From positions 19,095,656 through 19,159,655 of the forward strand of contig NC_086370.1 in NCBI RefSeq assembly GCF_036324505.1: a stretch of DNA of 64,000 nucleotides, in the 5' to 3' direction. This document shows, one piece after another, positions 30,756-64,000 of the stretch (position 1 is its first letter; the number at the start of each line of letters is the position of its first letter). This stretch comes from Eleginops maclovinus (Eukaryota; Chordata; Actinopteri; Perciformes; Eleginopidae). The translations under genes and the position numbers were made by a program. Below the pieces are notes generated by a model. The model ran no database searches, had not been told where the DNA came from, and saw only the letters and a program-made list of their open reading frames with translations.

Positions 30756-33700
30756 ATGAGGGGGGGCTCCAGCTCTGTGTTGTTGCTGGTGATTGGGGTG
30801 ACCTTGATCTGTGGTTGCCTGGGTAAACACAAATCTACGGATGGCAGTTCTGGCAGAGAGGGGGTGAAAAGGCCCAGGCCCCCCCACCTCATCTTCATCA
30901 TGGTGGATGACCAGGGTTACGGAGACATAGGCTACCATGGCTCAGACATCCACACTCCTGTGTTGGATAAGCTGGCAGCAGAGGGGGTCAAACTGGAAAA
31001 TTACTACGTGCAGCCTATCTGCTCCCCCTCTCGCAGTCAACTCATGACAGGGCGGTGAGTAACTACGCCATTCTCACAATAATATTAGCATGTGAAAAGG
31101 ATTCAGTTACTGGATCTGCTCTCGTATGATGTGATTATGGATAAGATTTATAGGCTTTTTGTCTTTTGTTTACATCTGTAATGTTCTATTCTGTAATGGA
31201 TGCAGCTTTGAGAACAAGATAGGTCGTAAAATAAAAGCACCAGCAGTAGTTCCAAGATCAAGCACACAATTATGAATCTTATCTAATCAGTACAACAAAC
31301 TGTGAGTCATGGATGGAGATAGAAGAAACAAAGAGATCATTCCTACTTTACTGGAAGAAAACCCTATTTCAAGTCTTAGTACTACAATACCTTGGATCAA
31401 GTTTTTTAGTTTTGTTCACTTTACAGCGTGTATTCTACTGGAGAGGTATATCACAGACAGCTGTCTCGGATCATTACATTATCAAACTGATCTTTACGAG
31501 CTTCAATAAAACCCACAGTAAAAGAAATCATAGCTATTCACAAAGCACCTTGTACATTTAACTCTGTTCTGTTGTTTGATCCTGAATGTGTATGATCTCT
31601 GCTGATTACTGGACAAATGTAGACACATGAACAACACCAACATCTTCAGTGCAGATTAAAGAGTTTTCTGGGAGGCATTTTGCAGATAGAAAGGTACAAC
31701 AAAAAGGAACAGTGTACTTTTATACATATAACATAACTAATTATGTAACTCATATTGTCTTGAGGGTATGAGAGCGTGTACAAGGATGCAATATTTCTTG
31801 ATTTCGAAAAGTCCCACTATTGTGTTGTATGGACATCTTATCGAGACTCCTGCCACTTGTCTTGCCAGCTACCAAATTCACACCGGACTCCAGCATTCAA
31901 TCATCCGATCACGTCAACCTCTCTGCCTGCCTGCAGACATCCCCACCCTCCCAGAGCGCCTGGTTGAAGCAGGATACGCCACACACATGGTGGGGAAATG
32001 GCACCTGGGCTTCTGCAGGCCGAGCTGCCTCCCTACAGGTCGGGGCTTTCAGAGCTTCCTGGGCACACTGACTGGCAGCGGAGACCACTTCACCTACCGG
32101 AGCTGTGACGGAGCGGAGGCTTGTGGATTTGACCTGCATGAAGGAGACAAGCCTGCCTGGAAGATGACTGGCAACTACTCCACACTTCTCTATGTAGACA
32201 GGTGAGCATCAAGGTAATCATTTACCTAAGCTTTAAAAAATGACTTAGGAAATAATGTCCTATTAATTTTGTAATTATCAGTTTTTCCTGATTTTTTTCC
32301 CTTCTATTTTCTTTTCAAACTGCAGATTTCTTTTTCCAAATTTCGACTTTTCGGAATTTCCGACTATTTCTTCAAAATTAACACTTTTTCTTAAAAATTC
32401 AGACTTTTTTTCAAATTTCTGACTTAAAAAAAAAATCACCTATCACGAAGCATTTTATAATAAATAACAGAAGGAATGTATCATTATTTTTAAGGCTCAT
32501 TGTGTATTATCACTCACTTCAGCAAACCATGACTACTGACCCTGACTATAATTGTATTGAAAATCTATAATGCACATTTTATTTTGCATTATAACAGTGA
32601 ATATAATGCATTATTAAGAGATAATAATTGATCAAAACTATAGGAATTATATTAAACCATGATCTCTGGCGACAGAAACATATAACGTATAAAACCATGT
32701 TCCCTCTGTCCTACCAGAGTGAAGCAGATCCTGAGGAGCCACGACCCCCTCAAACCACTCTTCCTTTATCTGTCCTTTCAGGCCCCTCATACACCCCTGC
32801 AGGTACCAGATCAATTTCTTCATTACTATGATTCTCAGGGCAATCGTCTCAGGCGTCAGTACGCAGCCATGCTGAGTTGCCTGGACGAAGGTGTTGGAAA
32901 AGTAGTTCAGGAACTGAAGACGAGTGGGCTTTACCAAAACTCAGTACTGATCTACTCCTCTGATAACGGAGGGCAGCCACTCTCTGGGGGGAGCAACTGG
33001 CCACTTAAAGGTGGAAAGGGAACCTACTGGGAGGGGGGCATCAGGGCTGTGGGCTTTGTCCACAGTCCCCTCCTGAAGAAGAAGGGTGTAGTCAGCAGAG
33101 CTCTGATCCACGTTTCAGACTGGTTTCCCACATTACTGGGGCTGGCTGGGGCCCTGCAGTCCAACCACAGCCTAGACGGTCACGATGTGTGGGAGACCAT
33201 CAGCAAAGGCTTGCCCTCCCCTCGCACTGAGATTCTTTTCAACATTGACCCAGTCTCCAGGAAGCCTGGGGAGCCATATGACAAGGCATTGGTACTCAAT
33301 GGATTTGGGATTTGGGACACAGCCGTAAGGGCAGCCATAAGAGCTGGAGACTGGAAGCTTTTGACAGGAAATGTGGGTGACGGGGACTGGATACCCCCAC
33401 ATGCTCTTCCGGGTGGTCCAGAGAGATGGCAGAAACTGGAAAAGCACCGCAATGAGGTGGGGAAGTCTGTTTGGCTGTTTAATATAACCTCAGACCCCTA
33501 CGAGAGGTCAGACCTGGCAGAGGTTCGTCCAGAAGTCGTGAAACATCTGCTGACTCGGCTGGCAGAGTACAACCGCACAGCTGTGATGCCCAGGAACCCA
33601 CCAGATGATCCTATGGCTGACCCAGAGCTCCACGGAGGGGTGTGGAGCCCCTGGCTTGGCCTACAGGGACAGGAGGGGGATAATGGAGAGGAGGATGGTA

Positions 33701-33804
33701 GAAAAGAAAAGATGATGAAGATTAAACACTGCAGAGTATGCAAACTGAAAGCCCTCTTCAAAAAGGTGGGCTCACGCCTGGAGAGGAAAACACTGTTCTC
33801 CTAA
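30756..33804 (+). CDS. arsi: Arylsulfatase I/J-family sulfatase, complete, three coding exons
   Basis: Secretory-pathway sulfatase; natural substrates of ARSI and ARSJ are poorly known. Exons 30756-31054, 31869-32201, 32718-33804 give 572 residues (human ARSI 569). ATG 30756 gives a signal peptide (residues 1 to about 23); an in-frame ATG at 30687 would bury it. Metal-site Asp51-Asp52; sulfatase signature CSPSR at 89-93, with Cys89 the residue converted to formylglycine; second signature [13 protein letters not shown] at 135-147; His235; Asp293-Asn294; Lys308 and Lys311. All expected active-site residues are present. N-glycosylation sequons include NYS, NHS, NIT and NRT. The basic, Cys-containing tail ([18 protein letters not shown]) resembles ARSI; several internal blocks ([44 protein letters not shown]) look more like ARSJ. 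Linkage to a gamma-like CaMKII suggests a separate ohnolog, so the symbol is provisional. The intron after codon 211 is additional to the two-exon human layout. Confidence 0.93.
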
Positions 33805-34651
33805 ACATCTCATCCAAATGGTTTAGTCTGCTTCAAATGAATTAGACACATCTAAAGGTAAAAGGGTGAAAAAAATCCATTTTGAATAGCCATAATCAAT
33901 AGGGGAACAAACAGTCATCCAAATGGGTACAATTGCAGGCAGTTGATAAATAGTCTCTCCTCAAAGGCATTCATGCTTTTGGTTGTGTACGATTTTGGAA
34001 AATTGCAAGAACAAGTGGACACCAATTTACAACATCATGCATTTTTGGGAACAGGGTTCAGATGGTTTTCAGTAATCTAATTCCTTATTTTAAGGATATA
34101 GACAGCTTTACCACGAGGATCTGAAATGGAAAAGGTGGATGGAGACACAAACAAAACACCAGACAAGCAGGCAGGTCAGACAGACGAGATAGAGCCACAA
34201 TCAAATACTGAGAGTCTGCAGATAAACAGGCTGATAGAAAAGTAAACAGGGCTGTGCTGAGCAGGCAGACTCACTCAGTGTCCTGCAGCAGGGTGACTTT
34301 GAGCCATTGCAAGACAGCGTTAGGAGCAATGTGTGTGTCAGTATGCATGTAGGCCAGTATCCATGAATAGTTTGAAAAATACAAATAGAGTTTGTGCCTT
34401 TGGAAGTGAGGCCTGAAGAAATGGAGGATCTTGATGTCTCATCATTCTGACACAAAGGTACCCGCGGGGTCTGTTTTGGTCAAATGTCATCTTGATTTTT
34501 TTGTTTAGGGGCTATACTATTCACTTCTGCACACTCTGCCTTTGAAAGACCTCTGAACACAACACCATATCAAACAGAGGTCAGTGGCTGATACTATCCT
34601 GTAACTCATTTACGGTGTTATCAAATGCAGCAACCTGATTTAAATTACCTA

Positions 34652-34657
34652 AATAAA
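34652..34657 (+). terminator. Candidate sulfatase-gene polyadenylation signal (AATAAA)
   Basis: Plus-strand hexamer about 850 bases after the stop codon, the clearest one I noted downstream of the gene. Confidence 0.3.
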
Positions 34658-35658
34658 ATCATGAAAGCAAAAGCCCGGCTTTGTTTCTGATTGGTCAACC
34701 ACTAACGATGTCCTGCCCCTTAGCCTATCAAGTACAATGTGTTGGAGCGCTAATCAATAGAAGCGCGAGTGTTGAGTTGTGAATATCCCTTTGTTAAAGA
34801 AGTAAACGAAGTAAACGAAGGAGTCCAGTGGAGGCGTTTCAGGCAGGGTGGGGAGTGTGTGGGAGAGAAACTCCCTCTTGCATGAACTTTGTGATTTTAG
34901 CCTTTGCAGACCATTCACATGCACAAAAACATAGTACAGAAAATGGGAAATCCAAAAAGCATAATAGGGCCCCTGAGTTAAGGGAAAGATGTTCAATGCC
35001 TTCTGAGTTGACCACACTTTTGGTTAGGGAGACACTATGATTATGCTTCATGGGGTGCAGACTCATCCAATATGAAAGTAATTGTTAGGGTCACCGTTCT
35101 GGGAAAGCTGCACTTTTGGGCTCATGCTGCTTAATTGTCAGTGATGTATCTGTCTGCCGGTGAGGCTGCTGCTGCTGTAGCTTAACAGAAATGAATCATA
35201 GGCGATTCTGCTTAGTCTGTTACAACACGTAAACACCTTAAACAGCCTCAACATTGATCTGATTGTTTCTGATAGCAGCAGCTCATTCCTTGACCCCAGC
35301 CGTTAGCTGTGTGTCTCAATCTGTGTGAGGATGTAGACGTGTTTCTGTGGGTCGGCAGCAATCCCACACAGTAGCAACAGCGCTGTAGATATCTCCCTAA
35401 CGGCCTGATAATGAATATTCAACTGTCCTTCTTATTTCTTCCTCCTCCCTCCCCGCATGTATCCCTCAGCTCTTTGCTCATTCCCTCTGCACCCCCCCCC
35501 CCCTTGTCTTCCTTTCTCATTTTGCTCCTCATCCTACTCACTTGTTTGTGCTCATTTGGAAGATCGAGTTAGAAGGATTAGCCATGTTTTTGCTCAGAGC
35601 TCTGCAGTGTACAGTTAAATAAAAAGAGTGGAGGAGAAAAGAGAGAGTTCCCCAGAGG

Positions 35659-35659
<1 letters not shown>

Positions 35660-35727
<68 letters not shown>

Positions 35728-35744
35728 CGCGGGGGGGGGGGGGG
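35660..35744 (+). repeat. (TG)n microsatellite followed by a G14 run
   Basis: TG tract 35660-35723, a short GCGTGCGC alternating purine-pyrimidine piece, then fourteen G at 35731-35744. A compound low-complexity tract. Confidence 0.97.
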
Positions 35745-36566
35745 TCATGTCTGAAGTGATTTTAGATATGATTAAAATATCTTGTTTTTGCGAAAAATCG
35801 TTGTTGCATACATGACACACAACGATTCATTTTTGGAAATGATATATTTTATCATTCATACTTTATATTTAATTTACATCAAGCCTTTTAAGCTTTGTAC
35901 TTAGAATTGTAAACATTACTTTATTTCTAAATCTTATATGGACATTCCTTTTTTTCTGTCAGCCACTGAAATGAGTGATCCACAAAGAAATGGAGTGAAA
36001 CAAACAATCAAACAAACGGATATCACTATATTCGGTTTCGAAAGGTCATAGAATTGATAGAGACTTGTGCCTCGTAGAAACCATAGCGTCACAAAAGCAC
36101 AGAGATAGAACGTCTGCACACACTTACACACACAATATTGCCCTAGCAATCCAAGAGCAGTTTCTCAACTACCAGGAGAAACTCTATGTTAGTGACCCCC
36201 ATCCATCTTTATGAAAATCAAACAACTGGAGGCTTCCTTTCCCCAAGAGTCTCCATCTGCACACAGTTCATGACTTATATGTCATCACTTTAAGGAGCAT
36301 TGAAGCTGAAGGCACTTTGTTCACCTCGCATATATTTGTGTATGCAACAGACACAGAAAATACCTCACACCGTGGAAAGCAGTGATGAGATTAGATGAGA
36401 CTGCTTTAGGTTAACAGTAGAAATGTTGCTCAGGGATGCTCAGAGCCCCGTACATGTGAGAAACTGGTGAAGACAATCGTTAGATGCCCACACATCTGAT
36501 TCCCAGTACACAGTGATGGCCCGCAGAAATAAGGCACCGTCAGAAGATATAAATCACGGAGGAGGT

Positions 36567-36672
<106 letters not shown>

Positions 36673-37171
36673 GCTATCCAGTACGTGGGAGGGAGCTGTC
36701 ATATCCACTGTTGGATAATCAGTTGAAGGTAAGGCTAACTCCAGATCTTTGGTGAAGTCGTGAAGCTCAACACAATGGGCTCATGAAACTTTTTTTTTTA
36801 ATCTTCAGATGGATGTTGTATTCCAGATAAGACATAACAAAGCAACATTTCTCATTCAGTGAGACAGGATGGTATCAACGACGCAGTTGGGACACATTTG
36901 CTTTAGGTTCCTGTACCGTAAATTGGAGCCCATTAAGCGCTGAATGTACTATGAAATGCTTATTTGGGACACAGTTATGGTTTAGTAATTGACAAAGGAA
37001 GGTTTTAGATCCACTCTAATGCACTCTCAGTGACATACTATACCAAGGAAACTGTTTTAGAGATTAAGGCACTGTTTTCCAATGAGCTGTATCAGGGCAA
37101 CTCCACAGCAGATAGGAAGTTTTGACCTCTGGGCATTGTGCTGGGTAATGACGGTGGTCACTCCCTGAGAT

Positions 37172-37172
<1 letters not shown>

Positions 37173-37250
<78 letters not shown>
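37173..37250 (+). repeat. (CA)39 microsatellite
   Basis: 78 bp of uninterrupted CA, 500 bp from the previous tract. Confidence 0.99.
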
Positions 37251-37254
<4 letters not shown>

Positions 37255-39725
37255 CCTTAAAGTCTAGTGATGTTGCTGGTCAGTAAGAGCAAGTAGAGGC
37301 TTGTCCAAAGATACGTAGAGCAGCCGTGAGCCAAGTTGAAAACATTCCTGGAGAATGAGTCACTCCTCTTCGGCCTGTGTGGCTCCACAATACTGCAGTT
37401 TATTTATCAATGTAATTCAACATAACACTAGCAATGTTTCAATGTTTTGGGGGATTGTAGGCTCTCCCACACACAGTATACTCTCTTTTTCAATTGTTAA
37501 ATAATGCAGTGTCATGTGAATAGGTTGGAGCTATACAGGACAAACAGGAGGACAATACAGTGAGTTATTACTAATAAGAGGCAATTACTGCATCAAAATG
37601 AAGCCTGTTGGTGCCACGTGGGTGGGAGAGGAGGAAGATACTGAATTTAAGACCACAGTTTTATTTCACTCACTTTTTTCTGGTCACTTTATATCTAATG
37701 CGTCACTTCTTTAACCTGCTATAAATACTGCAGAGATTGCAAGATTACTTACAGTAAGGCAGAAGAAAATGTCTTCCAGCTAAATTATATTCCCTCTTTC
37801 CTAATCCTTCCTTTTCTCTGGTGTAGTACTTAGTCGTTTTTCATGCAGGCTTCTAACAGTTCACCTACTTACTTGAAATACTCAGGGGAGGGGAAACCAC
37901 ATTTTATAGACATTTCTCAGACCTCATAGAGGGTTTGTTGTTCTTGTGACAGGGGTTCGCCAGTAGACACTGCTTCATTTTCATGGGTTGCAAGCCTGAA
38001 AACTTGAGAATGGCCATGTCACCGCCCACCCTTCAACCTGCCACTGTGCAGCCTGTCCAAGACTCCTCTGACAGGCCCATCACCAAGAAACGCAGCAATT
38101 CAGCAATTAATACCTGCTTCACTCTCGCTCATTAGGCTTTCTTATGAAGCGGCTCCCTGTAATTACTGTATGTCAGAAACTGGTCGCACTGCTCCTGTGC
38201 TCGCTGCAAACACTTATTAAGCGCCGGCAACATTGTTCCAGATATACACTCACAGTTCAGGGGCAAGAAGAAGAAGGGGGAAGAGAAAGGAAATGCACAT
38301 GTTTGCATTTTCACATGTTGATCATTTTAAATGCTTAGTGCTCTTTTATTTAGGTAAAAGATAGAAAAGTTGCCAAATGTTTGTCTGTTTTATAGTGAAA
38401 TGCACATGACCTTTTACTACTGTTGTCAATTTCATCTTTTAGCAATGCTGGCAACAGAACACAGGACCTAAATGCATACACACAGGGATAGTAGAAGGTG
38501 TTTTTTAGGTCACCTTAAAGTGAGAAGCTAAAAATTGAACATCAGCCCAAGACAAGACATGATCCATTTGGTAGCTTTTGAGCATACATTTGAAACTAAC
38601 ATGGATGAGAAGTCGTAAAACCTGTTTCCCCAATCCAGTCTGTATGGAGAAGCTGCATTTTTGGTCTCTTCGAACAGCTGTGGGATGACTCTTTAGCTGC
38701 TAAATGCTCTGCTATGTTCACCAGCTAGTGGCTTAATTAGTCTGTTACACTGTTTGTGTTTTTTTCCAAACAGAAACAATGTTAAGTGGTGCAGCAACAC
38801 TAAACCACAAATGTGAATAGGCTGTGAAAACATAGAGCAAGCTGAAAGATGCTGAAACACTCTCTCGAGCTGATTTGCAAAAAGACAGACTTATTGACAC
38901 AATGTCAAAACGTTCATAAGTGTCTTTAAACTGCTCAGATTATACAACGAATACACACTTGTGTGAAATGTGAACATCTACAAGAGCATTAAAACTCCAT
39001 CTGCATTTTAACATAAATGTATAACACTTCTGATATACTGTTTCATTATATAGGACTAAATAAATATCTAAAATCATGTGTAGATTCATCATTGCAGCAT
39101 CTAAACAAGAAATAAAAATACAAGTGTGAGAAACACAGTTAGCACATCACAGGAGAATGTGCAGCTGTAATCACCCACAAACACACATACATACTTAAAC
39201 ATGGTGCCAAGAGGATATATTAATACCCTTCATGAGATATTCATGAAAGCTCAGATAAACCTTTACAGTGCAGCAGGCTGTTACATAACACATATAATTC
39301 CCTGTCTCTTATACAATGATGCTCCAGCTTACAGTTAAAATCCCTAAAACTGCACACGAGTCAGATCGAAGCCTCGACTCCCAGAAACAGACCCTACTGG
39401 TTTGTGTATGGTGACCTAGAGGTAATGAGATCCCTGCTATCAAGGCTCTTTGAACTCTTTAATCTTCATTTTAGGTAAATTATTTTCATATATATGTATA
39501 TTTTTTAATAAATGAATGTTTAAATGATCATAATTACATTTGAATGGCAATAATGATTGTGAAATTGTGCATTTATCAGTAAAAGTGAAAGCCTATACAT
39601 TCACTGTCACATGCAAACAGTTTGAATGGTAACCCGAACACCCAGTGAGATTATTATTAATTGTATGTTTTTAAGATGTAGCTGTGCCCCTAAAACCATC
39701 GCAGAGAAGCATTTGTTTGTTTTTT

Positions 39726-39747
39726 GGGGAGGGGGTGGGGGGGGGGG
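39726..39747 (+). repeat. G-rich stretch with G-quadruplex potential
   Basis: Runs of 4, 5 and 11 G separated by single A and T. The 11-G run can supply two of the four G-tracts needed for a quadruplex. Confidence 0.6.
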
Positions 39748-41260
39748 TAATCTATGTTTATCCTGTATGTATGTATGTCCTCAGACTAATGTCACATTTC
39801 AATGAATAATTGTGATCATATACCTCTAAAAGTAAATATGTACAATGGTTTGATTTTTTATGATTATTGTAATTCGCAGACTTCTGTTATATAATTGAAT
39901 AATAATGTCGTTGTTGATTATGATTCATAATGAGAAATGAACAGCAGAGGTGCTCAAATATACAATTATCATTGTATCCTGGTGCCATTATTTTCAGCAG
40001 AGACTAACGCTCTTTTTTTGCGAGGCCCAGTTTCGGAAATGAAAACCACAATACAGTGAGCATGCAGCTCATCGCTCTGTGCCAATATTAAAATATTGCG
40101 GCATCACATCTCACTACATGGTCTTCAAAGGATGCTGCTCTTTTCAGCTGTTCTGGTGTCAGCTTTACCTTTGTGCACATATGTTGAAGATGGAAGGAAG
40201 AGATCGTGGAACTGACCCTGGATCTGTGGCTTCTGATACACCAGTAAAGATCTCGCGTGGCTTACATCCCACCTCCACCACTACTGCCAAAGAGAAGAAA
40301 GCAGAAGAGGTCTCACTCTGCCTTTTTCTCTCCATTATTTGATAAATCCAGTTTATCAAACTGATAAAATGTTTGTTTTTACGGCATTATGAGAAGATTT
40401 CGTTAAGTGAAGACACTGTGAAACAATACTTTCCAATGCTTTTGAGCCCTATTTTTGACAGTATGATGAACACAAATAGATCAAAATCCAGCTCAGAAAA
40501 GACAACCATTCTCACACGTACAAATATTATTATATTGATGTTATAAATACGATAATACATTTTAGGAGACAAGACCAAATTAAAGCCTCACCTGTATTGT
40601 TTCTTATCTAACTTATACGACCACTTTCATTACGGTAAATAAGCTTATAAAACCCCTTTTCATAGCAGCCATTTTGACATGTCTTGCAGAGTAAACACGG
40701 GTGTAATTAATAATGTTAATCACTGACTGCTATTTCTGAATGGCAGAACGATGCTTTGAATAACAGACATATACACAGTGCATAGTCATAGACCCTAGAG
40801 GAGGCAATACCATCCTACTTGAATCAATAAAATAATTTAAAATCAATAATGTCTGAAAAATTAGTGATTTCTTTAGTAAGTAGCTGTGTATGCGAGATAA
40901 TGTATCACCACTTGTCCCTACCTCTCTAAAAACCTGCAAAGGCAAGCCATCAACTTTTAAATATAATATACTGCAGTATGTCATATACGATCATATACTA
41001 AGTTTTTTGTTTGTTTTGTATCTATATTTGGTGTAAATGCTTGTCTTTATTATTGTTTTGTTAAATCTTTTTTTTTAAATATATATTTGTATAATTGTTG
41101 TAATTTTTACCTCTAAAAAATCAATACAGGATAAAAAGAAATCGTTGAAGCCAAAAAACTACATGACAGAATTAGATGGTTAACGCCCACTTTTGGAATT
41201 TCACTTTCCATTTCTTATTTTTAAACACAGTGACTCACCATCTCAATAGAGGATCTTTGT

Positions 41261-41435
41261 TACTACAGCTACCCCCACCCCCCTCTCCTCTCTCCCTCCC
41301 ACTCCCTGCTCCTCTCTCTGAGCTCAAGCCTCTCTTCCCCCTCTCTGCTTCACGAGTTCTCCTCCCGAAACCTGCGCGAGACGGCCACTGAAGCGCGAGT
41401 CTATCCCCCCCTCACTCCCCTGCACTTCAGTGAAC
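41261..41435 (+). promoter_or_regulatory. camk2g 5' UTR / TATA-less promoter
   Basis: Strongly pyrimidine-rich (CTCTCC/CCCACCCCCC) sequence with some CpG (CGCGAGACGG, AAGCGCGAG) directly before the camk2g ATG. No TATA box. The start codon context GTGAACATGG is close to the Kozak consensus. The transcription start itself cannot be set. Confidence 0.45.

Positions 41436-64000
<22,565 letters not shown>

Noticed and set aside
32199..32718. Reading the sulfatase as a frameshifted pseudogene because the frame breaks after LLYVDR
   Set aside because: A proper GT-AG intron with matching phase restores continuity, and all catalytic residues are intact.

Overview
This is nuclear DNA from a ray-finned (teleost) fish. 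The genes are vertebrate and split into short exons with GT-AG introns. Dinucleotide CA/GT microsatellites are abundant, and the repeats are of teleost type: a tRNA-derived SINE, 'CAGTGGTGGAA' hAT-like elements and a short TIR element. I see no bacterial, viral, rRNA, tRNA-gene or CRISPR features.

Layout. (1) About 1320-5860, minus strand: seven coding exons of hhat, the ER hedgehog acyltransferase. Its 3' exons lie beyond the left edge. (2) 6250-8170: transposon-derived DNA (a solo-LTR-like element and two hAT-type copies) around the probable hhat promoter. (3) 8783-10348, minus: complete myoz1, a Z-disc calcineurin-binding protein, with a possible noncoding first exon and MEF2 site near 12.4-12.8 kb. 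(4) 16658-25002, minus: complete synpo2l, a PDZ-containing Z-disc/actin protein, in four coding exons. (5) 30756-33804, plus: complete arylsulfatase I/J-family gene in three coding exons. (6) 41436 to the right edge, plus: first four coding exons of a CaMKII gene, best matched to camk2g, with a 19-kb second intron full of microsatellites.

How the genes relate. myoz1 and synpo2l are striated-muscle Z-disc genes on the same strand, and with camk2g they reproduce the human 10q22 set MYOZ1-SYNPO2L-CAMK2G. The sulfatase resembles ARSI and ARSJ, which in human sit beside CAMK2A and CAMK2D. Here a family member sits beside a gamma-like CaMKII, so it may be a third ohnolog kept in fish. hhat belongs to a different human locus (1q32).

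I found no wholly new system. The points most worth a second look are the CAMK2G-linked sulfatase with an additional intron, the 436-bp solo-LTR-like element, the intact 218-bp TIR element in camk2g intron 2, and a 265-bp GT tract.
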